DNA of 64,000 nucleotides from Pseudobutyrivibrio sp. UBA3626. Lineage in GTDB: Bacteria; Bacillota; Clostridia; Lachnospirales; Lachnospiraceae. Location of the stretch: positions 268,969 to 332,968 of the forward strand of contig DFLF01000017.1 of NCBI GenBank assembly GCA_002373675.1, read 5' to 3'. The notes under the pieces were generated by a model. That model searched no databases and was not told the DNA's origin. It worked only from the letters and a program-made list of their open reading frames with translations. Shown piece by piece: positions 8,388 through 17,097 of the stretch. A program made the position numbers and the translations under genes. Every line of letters starts with the position of its first letter. The stretch's first letter is position 1.

Positions 8388-9688
8388 TATGCCGTCTCTT
8401 TCTCTTTAGTAAGCATCTTAACCTCAGCTTCTTTTTTATCAATAAGAAGAAGGTTCTCATCTACCATTTCCTTAGTAATTAAAACCTTTTCAATAGAGTC
8501 ATCAGATGGCATCTCATACATAGTATCCATCATAACATTTTCCATAATGGCGCGAAGTCCTCTCGCACCAGTCTTTCGCTCAATTGATTTCTTGGCAATT
8601 TCGGTAAGCGCATCATCTTCAAAATCAAGTTCAACTTCATCTAACTTGAATAACGCTTTATATTGCTTAACAAGACTGTTCTTAGGCTCTTTTAGAATCC
8701 TAACCATAGCCTCTTCATCTAATTGATCTAAAGCAACGTTTACAGGCACACGTCCGATAAATTCTGGAATAAGACCGAACTTAACAAAGTCATCTGGTAG
8801 AACTCTCTTAAATGTATCCCCTACATTAGTTGCACTCTTTTCCTTAACTACACCATTAAATCCAATTGACTTAGTATCAAGACGTGCTTCAATTATCTTG
8901 TCGAGTCCTTCAAATGCACCACCACAGATAAACAGAATATTGGTTGTGTCAATCTGAAGAAGTTCCTGATGAGGATGCTTTCTACCACCCTGTGGAGGCA
9001 CTGACGCAACAGTACCTTCAAGAATCTTAAGAAGTGCCTGCTGTACACCTTCACCAGATACATCCCTTGTAATAGAGACATTCTCAGACTTCTTAGTAAT
9101 CTTGTCAATTTCATCAATATAAATTATTCCAAGCTGAGCCTTTTCAATATCATAATCAGCCGCTTGTATAATTTTAAGAAGTATATTCTCAACATCTTCT
9201 CCAACATAACCTGCTTCAGTAAGGGATGTGGCATCTGCTATTGCAAATGGAACTCCAAGTATCTTAGCAAGGGTCTGGGCAAGATATGTCTTACCAGAAC
9301 CAGTAGGTCCAAGTAGAAGAACATTACTTTTCTGAAGTTCAACACCAAGCTCATCCTCTTTTGCCAGAACCCTCTTATAATGATTATATACAGAAACAGA
9401 GAGAACCTTCTTTGCTTCTTCCTGGCCGATTACATATTCATCAAGAAAAGCTTTAAGTTCCTTCGGCTTTAACAGATTAATGTCTTCTGCACCAAGCTTA
9501 GATTCATTCTTGAATCCCTCATAATTCATATACTGCTCATCAATTATTTCTGCACAACCCATTACGCAGTTGTCGCATATATACAAACCATTTTCACTTT
9601 CCATAAGAATTTTAACCTGGCTTGCTGTTCTTCCACAAAAAGCACATCTTTGAACATCGTTTCCATTCTTACCAGTAGTTCTTGACAT
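8387..9688 (-). CDS. clpX: ATP-dependent Clp protease ATP-binding subunit ClpX
   Basis: ClpX is the AAA+ unfoldase that feeds substrates to ClpP. The N-terminal zinc finger has two CxxC pairs (CAFC and CDNC). Walker A is GPTGSGKT, Walker B is IIYIDEID, the pore/RKH region is GGRKHPHQ, and the IGF loop that docks on ClpP reads SIGF. I start the protein at the ATG at 9688 (MSRTTGKNG), which has a GAAGGGA ribosome site. A longer reading adds 16 poor residues. It gives 433 residues, normal for the family. It follows clpP with an intervening hairpin. Confidence 0.96.
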   Translation of the reverse strand: MSRTTGKNGNDVQRCAFCGRTASQVKILMESENGLYICDNCVMGCAEIIDEQYMNYEGFKNESKLGAEDINLLKPKELKAFLDEYVIGQEEAKKVLSVSVYNHYKRVLAKEDELGVELQKSNVLLLGPTGSGKTYLAQTLAKILGVPFAIADATSLTEAGYVGEDVENILLKIIQAADYDIEKAQLGIIYIDEIDKITKKSENVSITRDVSGEGVQQALLKILEGTVASVPPQGGRKHPHQELLQIDTTNILFICGGAFEGLDKIIEARLDTKSIGFNGVVKEKSATNVGDTFKRVLPDDFVKFGLIPEFIGRVPVNVALDQLDEEAMVRILKEPKNSLVKQYKALFKLDEVELDFEDDALTEIAKKSIERKTGARGLRAIMENVMMDTMYEMPSDDSIEKVLITKEMVDENLLLIDKKEAEVKMLTKEKETA

Positions 9689-9762
9689 ATCATATTCCCT
9701 TCTAATTAATGTAAATGCATATATATGATTACGCATTTATAATTTACATATAAATTCACAAT

Positions 9763-9785
9763 AAGGGCGGCAAACGCCACCCCTT
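9763..9785 (-). terminator. Hairpin between clpP and clpX (possible attenuator)
   Basis: A GC-rich stem (arms about 9763-9771 and 9775-9784, loop AAAC on the plus strand) starts just after the clpP stop. The T tract after it on the minus strand is poor, so it may only partly stop transcription or may protect the 3' end of the upstream message. Confidence 0.5.
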
Positions 9786-9789
9786 TCAA

Positions 9790-10374
9790 TTATTCTCTGT
9801 TAGTTATAATACTATCTACAAGACCATAATCAAGCGCTTCTTTGGCATCCATCCAATGATCTCTCTCTGTATCTTCAGCAACTTGTTCAACTGGTTTGCC
9901 AGTATTATCAGCAAGTATTTTGTTTAACTTCTCTTTAGTCTTAAGGATATTCTCCGCAACAATCTTAATGTCCGTTGCCTGTCCCTTTGCTCCACCTGAT
10001 GGCTGATGAATCATGATTTCTGCATTAGGAAGGGCATATCTCTTACCCTTTGCTCCACCTGCAAGAAGAAATGCTCCCATTGAAGCTGCCATACCGATAC
10101 ATATGGTAGATACGTCACATTTAATATATTGCATTGTATCATAGATAGCCATACCAGCCGTTACCATTCCACCTGGTGAGTTAATATACAAATGTATATC
10201 TTTACCAGGATCTTCTGACTCAAGGAAAAGCATTTGTGCAACTACAAGACTCGCTGTAGTCTCATTAACTTCTTCTCCCAGGAATATAATTCTATCCTTT
10301 AATAAGCGAGAATAAATATCATAAGATCTCTCGCCCCTACTATTTTGTTCAATGACATAAGGTATTGTAGCCAT
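9790..10374 (-). CDS. clpP: ATP-dependent Clp protease proteolytic subunit
   Basis: This is the serine protease subunit that forms the barrel partner of ClpX. The catalytic triad is visible: Ser in GMAASMGAF (about residue 97), His in MIHQP (about 122) and Asp near EDTERDHWM (about 170). I place the start at the ATG at 10374 rather than the TTG two codons upstream, because AGGAGG lies 8 nt before the ATG and only 2 nt before the TTG. The result is 194 residues, the typical length. It lies 29 nt downstream of tig. Confidence 0.97.
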   Translation of the reverse strand: MATIPYVIEQNSRGERSYDIYSRLLKDRIIFLGEEVNETTASLVVAQMLFLESEDPGKDIHLYINSPGGMVTAGMAIYDTMQYIKCDVSTICIGMAASMGAFLLAGGAKGKRYALPNAEIMIHQPSGGAKGQATDIKIVAENILKTKEKLNKILADNTGKPVEQVAEDTERDHWMDAKEALDYGLVDSIITNRE

Positions 10375-10403
10375 ATCCAAGTCCTCCTATACCTTCAAAT
10401 ATA

Positions 10404-11930
10404 CTATTTATCTTCCTCAGCTTTCTTTGTAGTCTTCTTAGCTGTAGTTGATTTCTTAGTAGTTGTCTTCTTTGTTGAAGTTGACTTCTTAGATGTAGTC
10501 TTCTTCTCTTCTTTATCAGAATCTTTCTTAGTTGTAGTTTTCTTAGTTGTAGTTTTCTTAGTTGTCGACTTCTTAGCAGTAGTCTTTTTCTCTTCTTTAT
10601 CATCTGCCTTATCGGCTTTCTTTGCAGTAGACTTCTTAGAAGCTGCCTTTTCTTTAGCATTTTCCATAATAAGGTCAACTGCCTTACCGATAGCGACATC
10701 CTTCTTGATGTTATCCTTCTCTGTATCTGGAATAACATCCTTGATTTCTTCAAGTTTCATTCCATACATAGTAGCCATCTCTTCAAGCTTTTTGTCAATG
10801 TCTTCCTCTGTAATCTCGAACTTCTCAACATCAGCAATTTTCTCTAATACAAGACTTGTCTGAATCCTCTTAACTGCTTCCGGCTTCATCTGTTCTTCGA
10901 ACTTCTCCTTCGTCATACCGGTAAACTGCATATATTGTTCAAGTGTAAGTCCCTGTTGAGCCATGCTTTGAGCGAATTCCTGCATCATTTGTTGAACCTG
11001 TTGCTCAACCATAGCGTCTGGAATATCCATCTTAGAATCGTCAACAACCTTTGCTACTGCTTCATCTTCTTTAGCTCTTGTAGCTTCTGTCTCTTTTCTT
11101 TTTAGAATATTCTCTTTTACTTTCTTCTTATATTCTTCAACAGTGTCACATTCTTCGTCAACATCCTGTACGAACTCGTCATCAAGTTCTGGAAGTTCTG
11201 TAGTCTTTACTTCCTTGATATTTACTTTAAATGTTGCTTCTTTACCGGCTAAATCTGTTGCCTGGTATTCTTTAGGGAATGTAACCTTAACCTCTACTTC
11301 ATCACCGGCTTTAGAACCGATTAATTGCTCTTCAAATGTATCTACAAAAGAGTGGGAACCAATCTCAAGATCAAAGTCTTCACCAGTTCCACCTTCGAAC
11401 TTCTCACCGTTCATAGAGCCTTCAAAGTCAATCTTTGCTACATCACCATTCTCAATAGCACGATCAACTGTTACAGTTCTACCATTCTTCTCAAGTTCTT
11501 TGTTAATCTCTTCGTTAACTTCATCATCTGTAACATCAACATCAATCTTAGTTACAGTAACACCTTTGTATTTACCAAGTTCAACATCAGGCTTAACAGC
11601 TACAGTTGCTGTAAAGATAAATTCTTTACCTTTTTCAATTTGAACTACATCGATCTCTGGTTGAGATACAATCTCAAGTCCACTCTCATCATATGCTGTG
11701 GGATACTCCTGTTGAAGCAGAATATTAGCAGCATCCTCATAGAACACTTCTACACCATAAGTCTTTTCAACAAGATATCTAGGTACTTTACCTTTTCTAA
11801 AACCAGGCATCTGAATAGAGCCCTTCTGCTTATTATATGCTTTATTAATAGCCTTCTCTACTTTGTCCGCTTCAACTGTTACGGTCATCTTAGCCATATT
11901 CTTCTCAAGATTTTCAACTGTTACGCTCAT
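10404..11930 (-). CDS. tig: Trigger factor with an unusual Lys/Thr/Ser-rich C-terminal tail
   Basis: Trigger factor is the ribosome-bound chaperone and prolyl isomerase for nascent proteins. The N-terminal ribosome-binding domain carries GFRKGKVPR near residue 45, followed by an FKBP-type isomerase domain (about 160-245) and the helical chaperone domain. Start is the ATG at 11930 with GGAGG upstream, giving 508 residues. The family is normally near 430. The excess is a tail of about 75 residues built from KKTT and KKST units with a few acidic patches, resembling histone H1 or AlgP-like tails. It heads the tig-clpP-clpX-engB operon. Confidence 0.95.
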   Translation of the reverse strand: MSVTVENLEKNMAKMTVTVEADKVEKAINKAYNKQKGSIQMPGFRKGKVPRYLVEKTYGVEVFYEDAANILLQQEYPTAYDESGLEIVSQPEIDVVQIEKGKEFIFTATVAVKPDVELGKYKGVTVTKIDVDVTDDEVNEEINKELEKNGRTVTVDRAIENGDVAKIDFEGSMNGEKFEGGTGEDFDLEIGSHSFVDTFEEQLIGSKAGDEVEVKVTFPKEYQATDLAGKEATFKVNIKEVKTTELPELDDEFVQDVDEECDTVEEYKKKVKENILKRKETEATRAKEDEAVAKVVDDSKMDIPDAMVEQQVQQMMQEFAQSMAQQGLTLEQYMQFTGMTKEKFEEQMKPEAVKRIQTSLVLEKIADVEKFEITEEDIDKKLEEMATMYGMKLEEIKDVIPDTEKDNIKKDVAIGKAVDLIMENAKEKAASKKSTAKKADKADDKEEKKTTAKKSTTKKTTTKKTTTKKDSDKEEKKTTSKKSTSTKKTTTKKSTTAKKTTKKAEEDK

Positions 11931-12018
11931 GTCGTTATATTCCTCCTTATTAACAAGTAAACGCATATTAATTGTATTTTACGCGCCACATAGCATACTT
12001 GTTTGCACAATCTTGTAA

Positions 12019-12047
12019 ATTATAGCATAGAGTGAGATAAAGTTCAA
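12019..12047 (-). promoter_or_regulatory. Sigma-A promoter of the tig-clpP-clpX-engB operon
   Basis: TTGAAC and a perfect TATAAT are separated by 17 nt on the minus strand, about 90 nt before the tig start. No CIRCE element or CtsR-like repeat is seen in the leader. Confidence 0.75.
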
Positions 12048-12050
12048 ACT

Positions 12051-12602
12051 TTATTGATTATATATAATCTTTTTAGCCATTTCACAAGCAGCATCCTCAC
12101 CCTTCAAATACTTAAGAATAGCAAGTGCAAAATCAATAGCTGTTCCCATACCGCGACTTGTTATTACATTTCCATCTGTCACAACAGGATCTGTTACATA
12201 TGTGGCTTTCGAAAATGCTTCTTCAAAGCCAGGATAACTTGTAACTTTCTTACCATTTGCCATGCCGTTTTTTCCTAAGATGCTTGGAGCAGCACAGATT
12301 GCGGCAATAAGCTTTCCAGCACTAAACTGCTTCCTAAGCGCACTCTGAACAAGAGTATTATTCTCAAGACTCGTAGTTCCCGGCATACCGCCCGGAAGAA
12401 TAACTCCATCATAGTCATCACTATTCTTATCAGTCATGAGATAGTCCGCTCTGAATTGTATTCCGTGAGAACCGGTAACATTCAGATTATCTCCAATGGA
12501 GAGCATATCAATCTTGATTCCTGCCCTCCTAAGTATATCTACAACTGTAAGTCCTTCAATCTCTTCACATCCGTCTGCCATAAAAACTGCTACTTTACTC
12601 AT
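12051..12602 (-). CDS. DJ-1/PfpI family protein (YajL/ThiJ-like)
   Basis: This 183-residue cytoplasmic protein of the DJ-1 superfamily is probably a deglycase or redox-stress protein. The nucleophile elbow is AAICAAPSILG with Cys103. The conserved acidic residue that tunes this cysteine lies in GCEEIEG (about 11-17), and the PGG(M)PG loop is at 70-75. It has its own ribosome site and lies between copA and tig, with the tig promoter just downstream. Within this superfamily exact activity cannot be read from sequence. Confidence 0.9.
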   Translation of the reverse strand: MSKVAVFMADGCEEIEGLTVVDILRRAGIKIDMLSIGDNLNVTGSHGIQFRADYLMTDKNSDDYDGVILPGGMPGTTSLENNTLVQSALRKQFSAGKLIAAICAAPSILGKNGMANGKKVTSYPGFEEAFSKATYVTDPVVTDGNVITSRGMGTAIDFALAILKYLKGEDAACEMAKKIIYNQ

Positions 12603-12666
12603 AATCTTTCCTCCTAACTCATCCTATGATGTTACTATTTGTGTGGTGATAGTTTTATACTAGCAC

Positions 12667-14997
12667 TTAGTAAGGAAATACACATTTATAGCCTGCAGCT
12701 TCTACTGCTGACTTAAGTGCATCAGTTGCTGTAGATTCGTCGTATTTAGAATCATCAATCTCTAAGACAGCCTCAGCCTTTTCATGACTTGGAGTCGCGC
12801 TTACAACAAAATCCAGCTTCTCTAACTCTTCCTTGCAATGAGCCTCACAATGAGGACACATCATACCTTCAATCTTAATAATCATATTATCTCCCTCCAT
12901 ATTATCTATATTATCAATAATTTGTGTATTTTTTTCAACAGACAATTCTTCATTTTGGGAAATATTTGATGCATTCCTGTCGCTGTTCATATTATTATCA
13001 AAACTTATCAAATTAATTCCATTAAGCCTTAGTGCATTAAGTACAACACATATACTTGAAAAGCTCATAAATAGCGCACACAGTTCCGGTGTTAACTCAA
13101 TTCCAATTCCACTTAATGCTCCTGCCGCAATTGGGATTCCTATTACATTATATATAAATGCCCAGAAAAGATTCTGTCTTATGACCCGAAGCGTCTTCTT
13201 ACCTATCAAAATAGCATTTACCACATCAACAATACTATCGCCTTGAAGAACAACGTCCCCTGAATCTATAGCAATATCAGTACCGCTTCCAATCGCAACA
13301 CCTATATCCGCCACGCTAAGTGCCGGTGCATCATTGATTCCATCGCCAACCATCATAACAGGACGCGCATCCTCAGCCTTCATAATCTCTTCGACGTGGC
13401 TGGACTTACCATCCGGCAACACATCGGATATTATATTCTTAATACCGGCTTTTGCGCCGATATCTTTAGCAACTTCACTTCTGTCTCCCGAGAGAAGATA
13501 TGTATCAATTCCCATTTCCTGCAACTTACCTACCGTAAATGCACTGTCAGGCTTAATCTCATCTTGCATTGTATCGTATTCTTTGACAGTAAGTCCTTTG
13601 GGGATACCTCTTGTAATTGTTCCGGTCTTATCGAATACAACGCTCTTAGTACTCCCGATTATCTCCATAATTGCAGCAGACTTAAAGAGAATCTTAGACT
13701 TCGCCGCTTTGCCGTTACCCACCATAATAGCAACAGGCGTTGCAAGTCCAAGGGCACAAGGACAGCTTACTACAAGTACAGATACGCCATGTATAATTGC
13801 CGTTACCATATCAGCGCCAATTATCAACCATATAATAAATGTTATAAGAGCTATAATTATAACAGCAGGAACAAAATAACTTGCAATTTTGTCTGCAAGC
13901 CTGCTAATGGGTGCTTTTGATGCAGAAGCATTCTCCACTATCGTTATAATCTTACCAAAAGATGTATCTTCTCCAACAGCTTCTACCTTCATCAGGAAGT
14001 TGTCTTTATAGTTATTAGTTGCAGAGAATACGTTGTCACCCACGCTCTTATTAGCAAGCTTACTCTCACCAGTTAGTGCTGACTCGTCAATAGCTGTATT
14101 ACCTTCTAGTATAACACCGTCTGCAGGAATCATCTCCCCCATGTATACGCGACATACATCCCCTACTTTAAGTTTGCTTGCAGGGATTACTTTCTCCTCA
14201 CCGTTTATAACAACATTTGCCATCTTAGGACTCATCTGTATTAAAGCTTCAAGTGCGTTTCCAGTTCTACTCTTAGATATTGCTTCAAGAAGCTTTCCAA
14301 TTGTTATAAAAACAAGAATCATTGCCGCCGAATCATAATAGAGGCTCATATGCTCACCTGTTATTGTAAGATAAACACTTAGTCCAAAGCTCACAAGAGA
14401 GCCTAGCATAACAAGGCTGTCCATATTAGGGGACAGGTGCAGGAAGCCTTTCGCACCGTTTATGAAGAACTTATGATTGATACACATAACAGCAAAACAG
14501 AGAATAGCTTGAATCACAGCTCCAATCAACGGATTGTCTATAAGAATCTGCGGAAGTGGCAGCCCAAACATATGGTGTCCCATTGCTACATACATCAATA
14601 ACAAGAGCAGTACCCCGGAACTCACTAGTCTTGCAACATGATTGTTAATATCTCTCTTATAGGAATCGTTAATGTTCTTAACCTTTTCTTCGCTATCAAT
14701 ATCAGTCGCCACCTCTATTGCCTTGTAGCCCGCCTTAGATACTGACATGGATATAGCATGAGATATTGCCTCTCTGCTTGGGGTAACAGCTGATTGAGCG
14801 TTGCTCGACTTCTCAACTGTAGTATCAGATATAGTCGTCTTCGCATCACCAATAGTTACTTCCATCGAATTAGTTAGCAGATTAACACTACAATCTACCA
14901 CACCCTCTGTCTCTCGCGCAGCTTTATCAACCCGAGCTACACAAGCCGCACAGGACATACCCTGTATATTAAATTTAAGTTTATTATTATCAGCCAT
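12667..14997 (-). CDS. copA: Copper-type P1B ATPase lacking most of the nucleotide-binding domain, with fused C-terminal HMA domain
   Basis: CopA exports Cu(I) with ATP. Seen: N-terminal metal-binding domain (GMSCAAC), paired transmembrane helices, the TGES actuator motif, the SCPCALGL metal site, DKTGT with Asp456, GDGIND, and a C-terminal second metal-binding domain (MMCPHC). The oddity lies between Asp456 and the DEIKPDSA segment at residue 479. Only about 22 residues are present where the family has about 130. The N-domain with its His-Pro motif and ATP site is therefore gone in frame, and transport activity is doubtful. The C-terminal HMA domain looks like a fused CopZ chaperone. Confidence 0.9.
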   Translation of the reverse strand: MADNNKLKFNIQGMSCAACVARVDKAARETEGVVDCSVNLLTNSMEVTIGDAKTTISDTTVEKSSNAQSAVTPSREAISHAISMSVSKAGYKAIEVATDIDSEEKVKNINDSYKRDINNHVARLVSSGVLLLLLMYVAMGHHMFGLPLPQILIDNPLIGAVIQAILCFAVMCINHKFFINGAKGFLHLSPNMDSLVMLGSLVSFGLSVYLTITGEHMSLYYDSAAMILVFITIGKLLEAISKSRTGNALEALIQMSPKMANVVINGEEKVIPASKLKVGDVCRVYMGEMIPADGVILEGNTAIDESALTGESKLANKSVGDNVFSATNNYKDNFLMKVEAVGEDTSFGKIITIVENASASKAPISRLADKIASYFVPAVIIIALITFIIWLIIGADMVTAIIHGVSVLVVSCPCALGLATPVAIMVGNGKAAKSKILFKSAAIMEIIGSTKSVVFDKTGTITRGIPKGLTVKEYDTMQDEIKPDSAFTVGKLQEMGIDTYLLSGDRSEVAKDIGAKAGIKNIISDVLPDGKSSHVEEIMKAEDARPVMMVGDGINDAPALSVADIGVAIGSGTDIAIDSGDVVLQGDSIVDVVNAILIGKKTLRVIRQNLFWAFIYNVIGIPIAAGALSGIGIELTPELCALFMSFSSICVVLNALRLNGINLISFDNNMNSDRNASNISQNEELSVEKNTQIIDNIDNMEGDNMIIKIEGMMCPHCEAHCKEELEKLDFVVSATPSHEKAEAVLEIDDSKYDESTATDALKSAVEAAGYKCVFPY
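12883..12898 (-). promoter_or_regulatory. Internal ribosome site that could start a free CopZ-like protein
   Basis: Inside copA, a GGAGGGAG sequence lies 5 nt before an in-frame ATG (12883-12885). Translation from it would yield a 72-residue HMA protein with the MMCPHC metal site, the size of CopZ. Either a former separate copZ became fused, or two products are made from the gene. Confidence 0.5.
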
Positions 14998-15031
14998 CGT
15001 TCTTTCCTCTTAATGTATATATGGGGTTTGA

Positions 15032-15059
15032 ATTATGATTAGTGATGTATATAGTTCAA
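15032..15059 (-). promoter_or_regulatory. Possible copA promoter inside the left arm of an inverted repeat
   Basis: On the minus strand TTGAAC and CATAAT are separated by 16 nt, about 35 nt before the copA start. The -35 box and spacer lie within the inverted repeat at 15036-15115, so anything binding or folding there would affect copA. Confidence 0.4.
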
Positions 15060-15115
15060 ATTTAGGTGACGCTTCGCTTGCGTCAATGCATTTGAACTAT
15101 ACACATTACTAATCA
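15036..15115. repeat. Long imperfect inverted repeat upstream of copA
   Basis: Arms of 26 nt (15036-15061 and 15090-15115) are complementary except for two or three positions. They enclose a second smaller palindrome (TGACGC...GCGTCA). There is no T tract, so it is not a normal terminator. It could be a small non-autonomous repeat element or an operator region. Confidence 0.6.
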
Positions 15116-15194
15116 CCTCAAAGCCCGCAACCTACACTTAATAGTAACACCCGGAGTTAGTCTTGTCAAACTTGGGTTGACACGGGGTGACACC

Positions 15195-15225
15195 AAAAAA
15201 GAGGTCTGGCAAACGCCAGACCTCT
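15195..15225 (-). terminator. Rho-independent terminator of the glycerol/dihydroxyacetone operon
   Basis: An 11-bp perfect stem with an AAAC/GTTT loop is followed by six T on the minus strand, just after the dihydroxyacetone kinase stop. Confidence 0.9.
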
Positions 15226-15262
15226 CATCAATTCAACTGATATTAAAAGTATTTCACGCAGA

Positions 15263-17014
15263 TTATTTAACAAGCTCTCCAAGCTTTGTGAAAATTTCGC
15301 CTAGCGCAAATGCACCAGCATCAGGATAACCAATTGATCTCTCGCCAACTGTACCTGCACGTCCCATATGAGCAACGTGCTCTGCTGTAGCTGCAGCACC
15401 ATCAACAGCTTTCTTAGCTGCTCTATCAAATGAAGTCTTCATATCGCATCCTTCAGAAGCGCAAGCTGTCCACTCATCTGCGCAAGGAACAAGAGCATCT
15501 ATTAATGTCTTATCTCCTACAACAGCTCCACGACCAAATGATCTCTCACCTGTAGCCTGAACACCCTTAACTGCAGCCTGAAGAAGATCAGCAACATCTT
15601 TAACTGTAAGTTCTTTCTTGCCCTCTGTAGACTTACCAGCGCTACGGAATGCAGAACCCCAGATAGGACCTGATGCACCACCGCAGTTCTCCATGATAAT
15701 CATAGAAAGTGCACCGATAAATTCTCCTATATCGCCTGAGTGATTAGCATTAACTTCATCCCACTCTCTCTTAACTTGTCTAAATCCTTTAGCAACTGAT
15801 TGACCAAAGTCACCATCACCAGCATGAGAATCAAGCTCGCACCATGGCTGCTCACTCTCAATAATTATCTCTGCCATCTTATCAATTAAGAATACAACAG
15901 CATCCTGACTAATTGTAGCTCCATTAGGAACAGATGACATCTTAGATGTATCAGCTGTAAATGAAACATTAGTATTATCTTCAGCACCAAACTTAATCTC
16001 TGAATATGTTGGAGCATCACAAGGACCTGTTACTCTAAATCCAGGAGCTTCTGATATAGCATTTAACATCTCCTTAAGTTCATCGTCCATCTTAAGAAGG
16101 GAAACTGAAGCACCAAGCATATCAATTGATGTCATGAAGTTACCAACAAATACTCTAAATGTCTTAACACCCTTATCTGCAAGTACTTTAGCAATAGAGT
16201 TGTTGAATAGATATAATTCCTGAAGTGGTGTAGAACCAAATCCATTAACAAGAACAGATACTTCTTCACCATTAAGCTTTAATTCATCAAGAAGAGCAGG
16301 AACAATTCTCTCAGCTAATTCATCAGCTGTAGCAATCTTCTCTCTCTTAATACCCGGCTCACCATGAATACCAACACCAAATTCCATCTCTCCTTCAGAT
16401 ATATCAAATGTAGGTTTTCCTGCTGCAGGAACTGTACATGATGAAAATGCGAATCCAAGTGAACGAACATTATCAGCAGCCTTCTGAGCGATTCTCTTAA
16501 CCTCAGCAAGGTCTTTGCCCATCTCTGCAGCTGCTCCAGCACATTTGTGTACAAATACTGTGCCAGCAACACCACGACGACCTACTGTATAAAGACTATC
16601 TTGTACAGCAATATCATCTTCAACCTTAACATAATCAACTTCAAGTCCATCTTCTCCTGCAAGAAAAGCGGCATTCTTAAAGTTCATCATATCACCAGAA
16701 TAATTCTTGATGATCATAAGTGTTCCCTTATCGGAAGCGATAGCCTTAAGTGCTTGATATACCTGAACCTGTGAAGGTGAAGCGAATACATCACCACATA
16801 CAGCAGCATCAAGCATACCCTTTCCAACGTAACCAGCGTGTGCAGGCTCATGACCTGAACCACCACCAGATACTAGAGACACCTTATTCTTGTTAATATC
16901 TTTCTTCTTAATAATCTTATATTTTTGAATAAACTCTAAGTCAGGATGTGCATTTGCAATACCATTACACATTTCCATAACAACAGTTTCTGGTCTATTA
17001 ATAATCTTTTGCAT
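15263..17014 (-). CDS. ATP-dependent dihydroxyacetone kinase, DhaK-DhaL fusion
   Basis: It phosphorylates dihydroxyacetone with ATP to give the glycolytic triose phosphate. The N-terminal DhaK domain (about 1-330) has GGGSGHEPAHAGYVG and the GIHGEPG segment with the substrate-binding His. The C-terminal DhaL domain (about 375-583) has the LDSHAGDGDFG Mg-ATP site and the GGASGP loop. Start is the ATG at 17014 with AGAAGGAG upstream, giving 583 residues, normal for the single-chain ATP-type kinase rather than the PTS-type split enzyme. It lies 83 nt after the glycerol dehydrogenase, which supplies its substrate. Confidence 0.95.
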   Translation of the reverse strand: MQKIINRPETVVMEMCNGIANAHPDLEFIQKYKIIKKKDINKNKVSLVSGGGSGHEPAHAGYVGKGMLDAAVCGDVFASPSQVQVYQALKAIASDKGTLMIIKNYSGDMMNFKNAAFLAGEDGLEVDYVKVEDDIAVQDSLYTVGRRGVAGTVFVHKCAGAAAEMGKDLAEVKRIAQKAADNVRSLGFAFSSCTVPAAGKPTFDISEGEMEFGVGIHGEPGIKREKIATADELAERIVPALLDELKLNGEEVSVLVNGFGSTPLQELYLFNNSIAKVLADKGVKTFRVFVGNFMTSIDMLGASVSLLKMDDELKEMLNAISEAPGFRVTGPCDAPTYSEIKFGAEDNTNVSFTADTSKMSSVPNGATISQDAVVFLIDKMAEIIIESEQPWCELDSHAGDGDFGQSVAKGFRQVKREWDEVNANHSGDIGEFIGALSMIIMENCGGASGPIWGSAFRSAGKSTEGKKELTVKDVADLLQAAVKGVQATGERSFGRGAVVGDKTLIDALVPCADEWTACASEGCDMKTSFDRAAKKAVDGAAATAEHVAHMGRAGTVGERSIGYPDAGAFALGEIFTKLGELVK

Positions 17015-17097
17015 TTCATTTTCTCCTTCTTCTAAAAAATTCACGAAAACCGAACGAATGTTACCACTCGTCCGGTTATCAAATCAGTCAAATTATT

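Noticed and set aside
10345..10863. Plus-strand hydrophobic 172-residue open frame
   Set aside because: It is the complement of the Lys/Thr-rich tail of trigger factor; AAG/ACT repeats read backwards give Val/Phe/Leu-rich pseudo-membrane sequence. No ribosome site.
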